Part shown: piece after piece, positions 54,163 through 62,676 of the stretch
Position numbering within the stretch: the stretch's first letter is position 1
How the letters are laid out: each line of letters starts with the position of its first letter
From: Hyphomicrobiaceae bacterium
Lineage (GTDB): Bacteria; Pseudomonadota; Alphaproteobacteria; Rhizobiales; Methyloligellaceae
Assembly (NCBI GenBank): GCA_020637815.1
Contig: JACKJS010000001.1
Location: forward strand, 930,001 to 994,000
Direction of reading: 5' to 3'
DNA: 64,000 nt
Notes under the pieces: generated by a model
What the model saw: the letters and a program-made list of their open reading frames with translations, nothing else
Databases searched by the model: none
Told to the model about the DNA's origin: nothing
Made by a program: the position numbers and the translations under genes

Positions 54163-55595
54163 GCTCGCTCCCTAACCAACTCGGGCACCCTCGCGGGCGC
54201 CGCCGTTTCCTTCTTCGTTTGCTTGATGGGAATTTCGACCCGAACGGCCACCCCTTTCGGTTCCGCCTTCTCGACGGTGCAAACGCCGCCCAAAGACCGC
54301 ACGCGTTCCGTCATGGTCGTGAGCCCGAAACCCTTGGGCGTTGCGGGCGCCATCCCCTGGCCGTCGTCCGAGACGGTCAGACGGACTTCACCGCTATCGC
54401 TGCCGCCGTTCCTCCGGCTCAATTCTGCGAGTTTCACCGAGACATTTTTCGCTTCGCCGTGGCGGATCGCATTAGTGATCGCTTCCTGGATGCAGCGGTA
54501 GATGGTGAGATCAGCCGTCTCCCCATAGGATTTTGCCAGCGGTCCCACGTCGGTGTGGATCTGCGTGTCGGGGTGACTGCTTTGCATCCGCGCGGTGAGT
54601 TCGACGATGAGGTCGGCAAGCTTGACCTGACCGAGCGGTCCCGGCCGCAGCTTCTTGAGAAGTGCCCGGTTCATCGCCTTCAACCGCTCGGCGATCGACA
54701 ATATCTCTCCGGCGCGGCTGGAGATCTTCGTCGCCTTGTCGCCGGACAACTGCCCGGCCGTGGTCTGGATCGACGAAGCATTGGCGGCAATGCCGAACAG
54801 GCACGGCCCAGCCTCGTCGTGAAGCTCGTTGGCAATCGCCCGCCGCTCGGCCTCCTGAACGTTGATGAGCTGCCGGTAAAGACTTTCGTTTTCCTCGCGG
54901 GCGACATTGAGGGCGCTCGCCAGCGTGTTGAAGCGGCCGGTGATGACGGCGAGTTCCTTGACCTTCGACGGCGGAAGGCGGGCTTCGTACTCTCCGTCCT
55001 CGAGTTGGTGCATGCCCTTCGACAGGCTCGCAAGCGGATCCAGCACGCGCCCTAGTACGAGGTAGAGAACGACAAGCACGATGGCGTTGATCGCGAGCCA
55101 AATCAGAGCGAGCGAAGAGAAGTCCTGCCACGCTTCGGCGATCTCGTCCGCCGGCTCGCCAAGAATAATGATCGGATGCGTTCCATCCGGAAGTAGCCGT
55201 ACTTTCCGCTGGACGACCTCGGGATGAACCAACGCGACAAACCACCTAGGCGCATATGGTCTAGCGATCCCGCTCGCACGGCTATTCGGCGAAATAATCG
55301 CCAACTGGCCCGACGCGCTCATGAACATGATCCGGACGTGCCGCAAATGCTTCAGAAGCGGAGGGAGTTCGTCATCGAGGCGGTCTAGCTTGCCTTGCGA
55401 TCCGAGATCCTTGAGCGTCACGTCAACGAAGCGCTCCGCGACTTCGAGAGATGCGTCCATCTCCACCTTCGTCGCTGTCCGCGTGTTGAGAATCGACACC
55501 GCACCCGCGATCAAAGCGGCTAGGAAATTAATTGCCGCCACAACCACTATAAGTTGGGTTCGAACAGGCTGATCGTACCAGAGCTTCTGCAACAC
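54159..55595 (-). CDS. Sensor histidine kinase (HisKA_3/NarX type)
   Basis: A 478-residue membrane kinase. Helices at ~13-33 and ~162-182 flank a periplasmic sensing loop of ~125 residues. A HAMP domain follows ('LGRVLDPLASLSKGMHQLEDGEYEARLP'). The phosphorylated His259 is in 'AIANELHDEAGPCLFGIA', with the HisKA_3 dimerisation domain around it. The ATPase region has 'IYRCIQEAITNAIRHGEA', 'DDGQGMAP' and 'GFGLTTMTERVRSLGG'. It would phosphorylate the LuxR-type partner encoded immediately downstream. The signal it senses is unknown; methanol, formaldehyde or lanthanides are possibilities only. Confidence 0.93.
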   Translation of the reverse strand: MLQKLWYDQPVRTQLIVVVAAINFLAALIAGAVSILNTRTATKVEMDASLEVAERFVDVTLKDLGSQGKLDRLDDELPPLLKHLRHVRIMFMSASGQLAIISPNSRASGIARPYAPRWFVALVHPEVVQRKVRLLPDGTHPIIILGEPADEIAEAWQDFSSLALIWLAINAIVLVVLYLVLGRVLDPLASLSKGMHQLEDGEYEARLPPSKVKELAVITGRFNTLASALNVAREENESLYRQLINVQEAERRAIANELHDEAGPCLFGIAANASSIQTTAGQLSGDKATKISSRAGEILSIAERLKAMNRALLKKLRPGPLGQVKLADLIVELTARMQSSHPDTQIHTDVGPLAKSYGETADLTIYRCIQEAITNAIRHGEAKNVSVKLAELSRRNGGSDSGEVRLTVSDDGQGMAPATPKGFGLTTMTERVRSLGGVCTVEKAEPKGVAVRVEIPIKQTKKETAAPARVPELVRERA

Positions 55596-56122
55596 TCTAA
55601 GAACGTCTCCATGGCGAAACCGACCTTGCAGTCAAGCAATGGGTCGAAGTCTATTGGCAGATACCCGCTCCAGGGCACATGTTCAAAACCCCGCCTTCCA
55701 GGGCTTCAGCACTGCTTAAGGCTTTGGGATTCCAAGGCCAGCTACGTGTAGTCCACGCCGGGCGCCGCCAAATGGCAATGGCAATCGTGGCAATAGAATT
55801 GCCAAATATTCCCGGCCATCGCCGGGAATATGGTGTCCGGTCCCTTGATTTCACCCCGCCGCGGCGAACGCGCGTCTTCGGCCCATCGGCCCAATGGAAC
55901 CGAACCGCCATCCAGCGGTTGTCTTTGCGTATGAAATGGCGCGGAGAACAACACCGCGTAGAGATGCCGGCCGCCCCGGACCGGCCTTAATCTTTCTTAA
56001 CAATTCGAGCGTCATCGTCCGGAAACTCATGAAGCGGAAGACCGCATCAGAACAACGCTGACTAACTGCTGGCCGCAGACGGTCGTAGAACCCGAAGGGC
56101 CATATTGAGAGGAGAACGATCG
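55596..56122. other. Intergenic region upstream of the histidine kinase
   Basis: About 525 bases without an accepted gene. TGGCAAT occurs three times near 55773-55795, followed by AATTGCCAAAT and a perfect hairpin at 55806. A GAGAGGAGAA ribosome-binding site for the EF-hand gene is at the right end. Confidence 0.45.
55806..55831. repeat. Perfect 11-bp-arm hairpin
   Basis: Arms ATATTCCCGGC and GCCGGGAATAT enclose the loop CATC. There is no T-run on either side. It lies ~210 bp upstream of the histidine kinase start, possibly in its leader. Confidence 0.7.
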
Positions 56123-56413
56123 ATGAAACTCGCGAAACTGACATGCGCGGCGATCGCGCTGACCTTTACCCTTGGCGTTGGCGCCGCCAACGCCGAAGAC
56201 AACGCGCTAGACGCCGATGCGTGCAAGAAAGTCTGGGCCATGGCCTCTCCAAACGGCGAGACGCTGTCCAAGGACAAGGCTGTCGACTACGTGACCAACT
56301 TCGAGATGGTCGACAGCAATACGGATGCAGCGATCGATGCGGATGAGTTCAATGCTGCTTGCAGCAAAGGCTTGGTCAAGGCCGACGCAGCCACCGCCAA
56401 GGACATGAACTAG
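56123..56413 (+). CDS. Small exported EF-hand protein
   Basis: A 96-residue protein starting at the ATG at 56123, 5 bases after GAGAGGAGAA. The signal peptide MKLAKLTCAAIALTFTLGVG is cleaved near ANA. The mature ~72 residues hold one canonical EF-hand loop at 64-75 (D64, N66, D68, D72, E75, in 'DSNTDAAIDADE'), and a degenerate partner loop near 41-52. Two to three cysteines (33, 80) may form a disulfide. It is periplasmic and would bind Ca2+ or possibly a lanthanide. It is not lanmodulin by sequence: lanmodulin has four EF-hands with Pro at position 2. Confidence 0.8.
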   Translation: MKLAKLTCAAIALTFTLGVGAANAEDNALDADACKKVWAMASPNGETLSKDKAVDYVTNFEMVDSNTDAAIDADEFNAACSKGLVKADAATAKDMN

Positions 56414-56445
56414 GCGAAGGCCAAAACCGATCGCCAAGAAACAGG

Positions 56446-56482
56446 ATGGGGTGCGGGCCACGCGTTCGCCCCCATTTCTTTT
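56446..56482 (+). terminator. Probable terminator after the EF-hand gene
   Basis: ATGGGG pairs with CCCCAT across a GC-rich 25-base loop region, followed by TTCTTTT, ~30 bp after the stop. The remaining DNA to 56730 has no gene that I can support. Confidence 0.55.
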
Positions 56483-56730
56483 GCCGCATGCGGGAACCGG
56501 CGAACGATGCGACCGTTTTCTTCATGCGTGTCGTCTTTCCCGCATGTCCCACGGTGCCTCCTGCCAGCGATTCTGTGCGAACGCATGGAACTGACCGGAT
56601 TGGGCTCGCGCGGTGCGCGGTTTGACGCGTTGACCTCGCCAACCGCCCCGGAAGAAAGACACATTGTTCCCGCATGGGACCGTCTACTGAACCGGCCCCC
56701 CGAGGCCTTCACCAATAGGAGCGAAGACCG

Positions 56731-57147
56731 ATGAAATTCATGAAGATCACCACCACCGCGACGGCTTTGATGCTTGCCATGGGCGTTGCGGCCGCGCAGG
56801 CCGGCGACGTCCGAGATGGCGCGGAGAAGGTGACCGACGGCGCTGCTCAAGGAACTGTCGGCGCCGCCAAGGGCGCGGGCGAAGGTGCCGTAGACGCCGG
56901 CAAGAGCGCTGTCGAGGGCGTCGGCGGCATGGCCAAGGGCGCTGCGGAGATGACCAAGAATCCCGTCAAGGGTGCGGCGGATGTCGGTAAGAGCGCGGTG
57001 GGCGGCACGGTCGGCGTCGCCAAGGGCGTCGGCGAAGGCGCTCTAAACGCCGGCAAGAGCGTCGTCGGCGGAGCCGCAAACATCGTCGGAGGCGCCGGCA
57101 AGATGACCAAGGGCGCCGTCGAAGGCGTGACCGGCAGCGGCAATTAG
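56731..57147 (+). CDS. Low-complexity exported protein, LEA-like (Gly/Ala/Lys-rich repeats)
   Basis: A 138-residue protein with a signal peptide ending near AQAG. The mature part is made almost only of Gly, Ala, Lys, Val, Glu, Asp and Met in repeats of the form G-A-A-K-G-(A/V)-G-E-G-A-(V/L)-(D/N)-A-G-K-S. It recalls LEA or stress-desiccation proteins and other disordered periplasmic proteins. There are no cysteines and no aromatic residues beyond the signal. Its own terminator follows. It has a sister gene 132 bp downstream. Confidence 0.6.
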   Translation: MKFMKITTTATALMLAMGVAAAQAGDVRDGAEKVTDGAAQGTVGAAKGAGEGAVDAGKSAVEGVGGMAKGAAEMTKNPVKGAADVGKSAVGGTVGVAKGVGEGALNAGKSVVGGAANIVGGAGKMTKGAVEGVTGSGN

Positions 57148-57177
57148 CCCACCAATCCGTTTCGAAGAAGTAGATTG

Positions 57178-57213
57178 AGGGTGTGTGATGCCAAGCGGCG
57201 CGCACACCCTTTT
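57178..57213 (+). terminator. Terminator after the first LEA-like gene
   Basis: AGGGTGTGTG pairs with CGCACACCCT around a 13-base loop, followed by TTTT. It begins 30 bp after the stop. Confidence 0.8.
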
Positions 57214-57279
57214 GCTACGACTTGGGAGATCGTCGCCTTAACCGGCACAACGAATTTCAACACAGGGAGTATTTGACTA

Positions 57280-57762
57280 ATGACACTTACGAAGAACGCC
57301 TGCATCGCGCTGGCATTGACTGCTGGCCTGGGCCTCGGCACGGCCCACGCCGAAGAGAGCTGGTTCGACAGCATCAAGAGTGCGCTGGGCATGTCGGAAA
57401 AGAGCGCCGAAGGCGCGGCCGCCGACACGGAAGCTGCGGCGGAGACCGCCGGAGACTCCGCTGAGCAGGCGGCAGATAGCGCGGCCGGAGCCGCCGAGAA
57501 TGCCGCCTCCGGCGCGGCCAATATGACCGAAGACGCGATCGAAGGCGCCGCCGGTATGGCCAAGGACGCCGGACGTGGCGCGGTCGATATGGGCAAGGAG
57601 ATGACTAAGGATGCCGCAGGCATGGGCGATGCCGCCGGCGGCATGGTTGACAGCGCGGTCGAAGGCGCCGCCGGCATGGCCAAGGAAGGCTCCGACGCCG
57701 CGGTGGACATGGGTAAGGAGATGACCAAGGACGCCATGGGCATGGGCAAGGACCCGCAATAA
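57280..57762 (+). CDS. Low-complexity exported protein, LEA-like (Ala/Met/Asp-rich repeats)
   Basis: A 160-residue protein. The signal peptide ends near AHAEE. After 'SWFDSIKSALGMSEKSAEG' the sequence becomes Ala-rich with acidic residues. It ends in two copies of a block like 'EGAAGMAK-(D/E)-(A/G)-...-GAVDMGKEMTKDA'. It is predicted to be disordered or amphipathic-helical. The many Met and Asp/Glu residues could bind metal, but no motif proves this. It shares the style of the preceding gene and probably a common origin. A terminator follows. Confidence 0.6.
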   Translation: MTLTKNACIALALTAGLGLGTAHAEESWFDSIKSALGMSEKSAEGAAADTEAAAETAGDSAEQAADSAAGAAENAASGAANMTEDAIEGAAGMAKDAGRGAVDMGKEMTKDAAGMGDAAGGMVDSAVEGAAGMAKEGSDAAVDMGKEMTKDAMGMGKDPQ

Positions 57763-57794
57763 GCCCGCGGCCCATACCCGCACATGAAAACTCA

Positions 57795-57831
57795 AGGGCG
57801 CGCGATGCAAAACAGCTCGCGCGCTCTTTTT
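57795..57831 (+). terminator. Terminator between LEA-like gene and convergent USP gene
   Basis: AGGGCGCGCGA pairs with TCGCGCGCT across an 11-base loop, followed by CTTTTT. It ends directly before the stop of the convergent universal stress gene and may serve both strands. Confidence 0.75.
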
Positions 57832-57832
57832 G

Positions 57833-58660
57833 TCAGTGGCTCATCAACACCGCGACATCGGTGTTGCGGAGAACATAGTCGGTGGCGCCCCCGAAAACCC
57901 ATTCCTGCCAGCGCCAGCGCCCATACCCGCCCATGACGAGAAGCACGCCGGACCCCGCCTCTTCGAGGATGGCATCGCCGACGTCTCTGTCTCCGAGCCG
58001 AACCGATTGCAGCTCGACCGGCAGGCAGGCCGCCGCCAGATAGTTGGCCATCGCCAACGCGGTTTCGTCTTCCTCTTCGCCTTCCTCGATAAGGCTGACG
58101 AGCCGCACAAGGCTCGCTCCTTCGAGAAACGGTCCAGCGCACGCGACCGCACGCGCCGATTCCACCGCATCCTTCCAGGCGATGACGATGGTGTCTCCGA
58201 TATTGCCGCCCGCCTCGTCAGGCACGAACAGCACCGGCCGGCCCGACGAGAACAGCGCCGCATCCCGCGCCTCGTCGAACATCTCGTCATCGGCCGCGGC
58301 GACGGTGGGCAGCACGCTGAAATCGGCGGTCTTGCTACGCTGGGCAACGGCCGGCCCTACTAGACCCTCGACCGTCAGAAGCTGCGATTCGACATCGGCC
58401 CACTTGGCCGACGTCTTTTCGAACCACGCGGTTGCCTCCTTCTCCTCGACGTCGACCTGCTTCCTGGACACGTCCAGGTAGGCCTCGAAATAAATCGGGC
58501 TAAGTTCGGTCGCGTAGGGCAGTCGCTGCGACGGCGGCGGACAGGGATGCAGGACTTCCAGCTCTGCTTCGAAGCGGCGGGCCAGGCCGAACGCCGCGTC
58601 CGCACAGGCACTCGTCGTGCCCTTCGCATTGATCGGCAGCAACACTCTTACAGGTTTCAC
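57833..58660 (-). CDS. Universal stress protein family protein
   Basis: A 275-residue protein with a GTG start at 58660 following GGAGGTG; the longer frame to 58684 is not needed. It has the layout of a two-domain universal stress protein: N-terminal 'VRVLLPINAKGTTSACADAAFGLARRFEAELEVLHPC', then a C-terminal half ending in a nucleotide-binding loop 'VMGGYGRWRWQEWVFGGATDYVLRNTDVAVLMSH'. The N-terminal half is degenerate. Such proteins respond to starvation and stress. It is divergent from the hibernation-factor gene, which fits a stress role. Confidence 0.85.
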   Translation of the reverse strand: MKPVRVLLPINAKGTTSACADAAFGLARRFEAELEVLHPCPPPSQRLPYATELSPIYFEAYLDVSRKQVDVEEKEATAWFEKTSAKWADVESQLLTVEGLVGPAVAQRSKTADFSVLPTVAAADDEMFDEARDAALFSSGRPVLFVPDEAGGNIGDTIVIAWKDAVESARAVACAGPFLEGASLVRLVSLIEEGEEEDETALAMANYLAAACLPVELQSVRLGDRDVGDAILEEAGSGVLLVMGGYGRWRWQEWVFGGATDYVLRNTDVAVLMSH

Positions 58661-58821
58661 GGGACACCTCCAAAGCACTGCCACGATTGGTTGTTAGGCT
58701 CTTTTACCATCCTTTGGGACGCATTGACCCAGCGCAAAGAAGACGCTCGCCTTTTCTCCGCATTTGAGAGCAGAATAGGCAACACTATTTGAGAAATCGA
58801 GACGCAGTCAGGAGGCGCTTT

Positions 58822-59202
58822 ATGGACTTTCCCTTGGATATCAGCTTCCGCAATATGGACCCTTCCCCGGCCGTCGAGGCCCGAATTCGCGAGAAGGCAG
58901 CCAAGCTTGAGAGGCTCTACAACCGCATTGTCGGTTGCACCGTTGTCGTCGAAGCGCCGCACCGGCATCAGCACAAGGGCAAGCTCTACAACGTGCATAT
59001 CGATATCAGCGTTCCTGGAAAGGATTTGGTCGTGGACCGCGCCAAGCCGCAGGATCATGCGCACGAGGACGTCTATCTCGCCGTGCGCGACGCGTTCAAT
59101 GCGGCCGGGCGGCGCCTGGAGGATCACGCGCGCCGGATGCGCGGCGACGTCAAAACTCACCCATCCCAGAAGGACGACGTTGCTCCGCCTGCGGAGCAAT
59201 AA
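58822..59202 (+). CDS. Ribosome hibernation factor-like protein (RaiA/short HPF family)
   Basis: A 126-residue protein starting at the ATG at 58822 with GGAGG upstream. It matches the sigma-54 modulation/RaiA fold: 'PLDISFRNMDPSPAVEARIREKAAKLERLYNRIVGCTVVVEAPHRHQHKGKLYNVHIDI' and 'HEDVYLAVRDAFNAAGRRLEDHARRMRG'. It lacks the long C-terminal dimerisation domain, so it is of the short form. It would bind the 30S subunit and quiet translation in stationary phase or stress. Its terminator lies inside the convergent CYTH/CHAD gene. Confidence 0.85.
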   Translation: MDFPLDISFRNMDPSPAVEARIREKAAKLERLYNRIVGCTVVVEAPHRHQHKGKLYNVHIDISVPGKDLVVDRAKPQDHAHEDVYLAVRDAFNAAGRRLEDHARRMRGDVKTHPSQKDDVAPPAEQ

Positions 59203-59205
59203 GTC

Positions 59206-60771
59206 TCACGCCTTCCAAAACGGTTTTGTCTCGGCAAAGCGCGCGTAAGCGCGCTTTGCCTTTTTCATCAGCGTCTTTTCTTCGCTGGGATAGACCTTCG
59301 GCATCGGGAGCATCGCCTGCTCCGGCCGGTCTCCACCACCGTTCATGAATGTTTGCCGGTTGGCGATATCGTTCAACACGCCAAGCGTATCCTGAAGTTT
59401 CTCGAGTGCGGCAAGCGCCTTGGCGCACCGCTTGGCCCTCCCCTTCCCGCCGAACGTCGCGCCGAAGAACTCGCTGCCGTAGCGCATGCGTTTGGCCCGA
59501 ATGCGCAAGCGATGGCGTTCTGGGATGCTGAGGCCGCCGAGATGCTTTCCCGTCTTCACGATGGACCGGCGCAACTTCGCGAGCTTGGCCGAGGCGTAGT
59601 CCGCCACAGGTTCATCCGCGAGCCGATTGCCGCCGCCCGTCCAATCGCCGAATTCGATCCAGGCACCAACATCCAGCAGCGCCTGACGGAAGCGTTCGGA
59701 CCCCGTGGCCGCGAAGGCGGCATTGTAGGCAGCCGCGCGGCTCCGCAGAATGCGCGCCTGGATGGATTCCCACCCCGGATCGTCCGGAAAAGCGGCACGG
59801 TGCGGCTCCAGGATATCCGATATGAACACGTCGAGATCGCGGGCTGGGCCAAGCTGGCCTGCTATCCACTTCAACTCTTCGGCAATGTGCTGGCGCTGGG
59901 GGCCTTCGACGACCTCGGAAAACAGTGAGATTGCCGCCCGCAAGCGCCGCAAACCAACGCGCGTTTGATGGAGCGCCTCGGCATGGCCGGCGCGCGTACC
60001 CGGCAAGTTGACGAGGGCTTGGCGCATGCAGTTGCGCGCCGCAATCCGGAACGCCTCCGCGCAGGTCTCGCCGGCAGGGATCTCGACCGGCCGCGCCTTC
60101 TCGAAGTCGGCTTCCCGGCCGTCCAGGAGGTCGAATCCTCGCTCCGCTTTGGTCTTAATGCCGAGCGTCAGCGGCACCGTTTCGGCCAACCGCTTCGCGA
60201 ACGAAAATAGCGCCGCGCGATCCCCCGATTTGAGTTCCAACTCAAGTTCGCAGACCCGCGAGCGTTTCTCACCGGCGACAATGTCGCCTTGATCGATCGC
60301 CACTTCGATCAGGGAGCCCTCGTACTCGACGAGAAAGGTCTGGCGGTGGAACCGCGTCTCGAAACGCCGATCCAACGCGGCCCGCACCTTGTCGCTGAGA
60401 AGCGGCCCCAACGCCGTCTCCTCGGCGGCGGCGAGATCGGGACTGTCCGAAGAAAGGTTGCACTCCCACTCGTCCCGTTCCAGGAACTCGCTGTCGCCCC
60501 GTGCGGTCTTGACGGTCTGGACGAAGCCCGCACCCGTATTCCGAACCCGCAAGAAGAGGCCCGCCTTGCGGAGCGCGTCATCCGGGGTGTCGTAATAGAC
60601 GGAAATAAGCTCCCGCGTCTTGGTCTCCAGAACGCGCGGGCCACAGCGCGGCAGCACTCTTGCCGTGTTCGCGAAAAAGGGGTGTGCGGACAACTTGAAG
60701 GCGTCCGCGGGTTCGAAGACCAGCTTGAGTTCGATCTCCTTAAACTCTGAGTCCGTGTTCGCAGCGCTCAC
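59206..60771 (-). CDS. CYTH and CHAD domain protein
   Basis: A 521-residue protein. I chose the GTG at 60771, 10 bases after GGAGG; the longer frame to 60837 has no such support. The N-terminal CYTH domain (residues ~8-200) starts with the E-x-E-x-K motif 'FKEIELKLVF' and contains 'YYDTPDDALRKAGLFLRVRN' and 'RRTFLVEYEGSLIEVAIDQG'-style strands. The C-terminal CHAD domain is alpha-helical with conserved histidines ('HAEALHQTRVGLRRLRAAISLF' and 'RHRLRIRAKRMRYGSEFFG'). Such proteins are linked to polyphosphate or triphosphate metabolism. Its stop is 3 bp from that of the hibernation-factor gene. Confidence 0.9.
   Translation of the reverse strand: MSAANTDSEFKEIELKLVFEPADAFKLSAHPFFANTARVLPRCGPRVLETKTRELISVYYDTPDDALRKAGLFLRVRNTGAGFVQTVKTARGDSEFLERDEWECNLSSDSPDLAAAEETALGPLLSDKVRAALDRRFETRFHRQTFLVEYEGSLIEVAIDQGDIVAGEKRSRVCELELELKSGDRAALFSFAKRLAETVPLTLGIKTKAERGFDLLDGREADFEKARPVEIPAGETCAEAFRIAARNCMRQALVNLPGTRAGHAEALHQTRVGLRRLRAAISLFSEVVEGPQRQHIAEELKWIAGQLGPARDLDVFISDILEPHRAAFPDDPGWESIQARILRSRAAAYNAAFAATGSERFRQALLDVGAWIEFGDWTGGGNRLADEPVADYASAKLAKLRRSIVKTGKHLGGLSIPERHRLRIRAKRMRYGSEFFGATFGGKGRAKRCAKALAALEKLQDTLGVLNDIANRQTFMNGGGDRPEQAMLPMPKVYPSEEKTLMKKAKRAYARFAETKPFWKA
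59233..59265 (+). terminator. Terminator of the hibernation-factor gene, embedded in the CHAD coding region
   Basis: Perfect 12-bp arms GGCAAAGCGCGC/GCGCGCTTTGCC with the loop GTAA, followed by TTTTT. It lies 31 bp past the 59202 stop and inside the last ~20 codons of the convergent CYTH/CHAD gene. Confidence 0.9.
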
Positions 60772-60907
60772 GATCCTATTTCCTCCGCAAAAGGTCCTAA
60801 GACGCAACCGTGCCGTCCGGCCGATCATAATAATCACGGCCGAACGAAGGTACAGCGTGTGGGCAGCCTCGACATGAACGCCGTTTCCGGAAGAAGGCGT
60901 TCAAACG

Positions 60908-62176
60908 TCAAAAAGTTTGGACCGGCCTATGCGGCTTCCAAGATCTCTTCGGCCGCAGCCGGGAGGGAGACGTCCGGACCGTGGTACGCGACTTTGTCAT
61001 CGCGTCGTCGTCGTTCGAGCCGATAAACACGACCCGGTTGCGGCCGGCGCGCTTGGCCGCATAGAGCGCAGCGTCGGCCCGGCGAAAGAGTGTCGATAGA
61101 CCAGGATCAACCTCGCGGTCGGCCGACACGCCAATGCTGACGGTCGCTCCAACAGGGAGACCATTCACGAACGCCCCGGCCTGCTCAAATGCGTCACGCA
61201 AGCGCTCCGCCTCTTCGAGGGCGATCTCGCCGTCTACACTCGGCAGGATCGCCGCGAATTCTTCGCCACCGAGCCGCGCGAATTCGTGATTCACTTGAAG
61301 GCTTCTGGTGGCGACCCTTGCAAAGAGACGAAGAACGTCGTCGCCGAGCGTATGGCCGAACGTGTCGTTCGTGTCCTTGAAGCAATCCAGATCGCAGATC
61401 AAAACGGAAACCGGGGTCCCCCCGCCGAGAACCCGGCGCTGCACCACCAATTCCGCGGACTCGAACAAGGACCTGCGGTTCGGCAAACCGGTAAGACTGT
61501 CGGTAAGGGCGTAACGCCGTTGCTCCTCTTCGTCGCGATCCTTCGCCAAAGACAGCACGAGGAACGCCAAGGCAACCCGCAATAGCAATGTGGTGACCAC
61601 CACGTAGGCGAGCCAATCGCTCGAGAAGGCCGTGGAGACCGAGCCGAGGGGAGAAACAACCGCGAACGGAATCCAGACGAGATAGGTGGCCCCGCACAGA
61701 ACGAGCAGCGCGATCGCCGGCCAGCACTGCGACGCATCGGACATGCGCCTGAGTTCGAGCGCAGCGACAAAACTGTAGGCTGCCAGGAACAGACACCCGG
61801 CGATGAAACGGCCATCGAGGTTCGGCACAAGTCCGGAATAAACGACGGCAAGGAAGCCGGCCGGACCCAGCGCGATCAGGAACGGCAGCGCTGGACGCTC
61901 CGCGAAGCGGCGGGTGGCGTTCCATTTCAGCGCGCTGGACAGGATGACCAGACTGGCGCCAATTGCGATGCCATCGGCACTGCCTCCGAGCACCGAGCCA
62001 AGCATCGCCAAGCCGCCAATGCCGCGAACCAGGACGGCAAGGCCCCAGGCTCCGACAAAGCGCGGCGCTGCCGCCAAGGACCAGCCGTCGCGGCCCCAGT
62101 TGAGCAACAGCATGCTCGCCAAGACCGCGGTGACAGCAATGTCAGCGGCCGACATGGTGACAATGTCGAGATGCAT
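60908..62176 (-). CDS. Membrane-bound diguanylate cyclase (GGDEF)
   Basis: A 422-residue protein. About six to seven hydrophobic helices occupy residues ~5-210. The GGDEF domain follows with 'ALTDSLTGLPNRRSLFESAELV', 'LICDLDCFKDTNDTFGHTLGDDVL' and the active-site GGEEF in 'FARLGGEEFAAILP'. It would make cyclic di-GMP. The inhibitory RxxD position reads QVNH, so that feedback site is absent, as in the other GGDEF protein of this window. A charged ~30-residue tail ends the protein. Confidence 0.9.
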   Translation of the reverse strand: MHLDIVTMSAADIAVTAVLASMLLLNWGRDGWSLAAAPRFVGAWGLAVLVRGIGGLAMLGSVLGGSADGIAIGASLVILSSALKWNATRRFAERPALPFLIALGPAGFLAVVYSGLVPNLDGRFIAGCLFLAAYSFVAALELRRMSDASQCWPAIALLVLCGATYLVWIPFAVVSPLGSVSTAFSSDWLAYVVVTTLLLRVALAFLVLSLAKDRDEEEQRRYALTDSLTGLPNRRSLFESAELVVQRRVLGGGTPVSVLICDLDCFKDTNDTFGHTLGDDVLRLFARVATRSLQVNHEFARLGGEEFAAILPSVDGEIALEEAERLRDAFEQAGAFVNGLPVGATVSIGVSADREVDPGLSTLFRRADAALYAAKRAGRNRVVFIGSNDDDAMTKSRTTVRTSPSRLRPKRSWKPHRPVQTF

Positions 62177-62315
62177 TCGTGCCCGTTCGCTGCGGTTGAC
62201 GTGCCCAGGGACTTAGTAGTGGGGCCGCGTCACTGCAAGGTTGTGCGGATCGCGAATTTTTTCAGATAATTCGAGCGATCTCACTCTGCCCCTGGCAGCA
62301 AAGGCAGAAATGCCA

Positions 62316-62573
62316 CTAACAACAGCTCTTAACCATCTGAAACAAACCGGCATTCGGGCAAAATTCCGGCGGCGTATCGTCTGCATGCCCCGCAAGCCAC
62401 ATGCGGCACGTCAGTTTGCACGTACAGCTGTGGCAATTTGCGCGCGCGCGGAGATATGACTGTCCCCCATCAAGGTCGACGACATCCAGGAGGTCGACCC
62501 CAACCGTTTCCATCATGTCCTCCATGAGGACCTTTCGATGGAAGTCCGCAAGCTCCGTTCTTGGCTCTGCCAT
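62316..62573 (-). CDS. DUF6455-like small cysteine protein
   Basis: An 85-residue protein starting at the ATG at 62573 (MAEPRTELADFHRKVLMEDMME); a GTG 12 codons upstream is an alternative. It has a conserved-looking cysteine set: 'RANCHSCTCKLTCRMWLAG' and 'PPEFCPNAGLFQMVKSCC'. The pattern C-x2-C-x-C-x3-C-x2-W-L...P-x-x-C-P-N matches DUF6455, small proteins likely to bind a metal or an iron-sulfur cluster. Function unknown. It has no signal peptide. Confidence 0.7.
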   Translation of the reverse strand: MAEPRTELADFHRKVLMEDMMETVGVDLLDVVDLDGGQSYLRARANCHSCTCKLTCRMWLAGHADDTPPEFCPNAGLFQMVKSCC

Positions 62574-62676
62574 CCGTTCCCCCGTATCGACTGCGCGAAT
62601 CGATTTCACGCCTTACAAAGTAAGGAAGACCGGAGACGCCTGGGAGGCATTGAGCTGAATCAACAAGCGGCGAAAC

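Noticed and set aside
55742..55954. 70-residue minus-strand frame ending in a heme-like CHDCH motif
   Set aside because: It has no signal peptide for heme attachment, its middle encodes the perfect hairpin at 55806, and no ribosome-binding site is visible. The CxxCH is probably chance.
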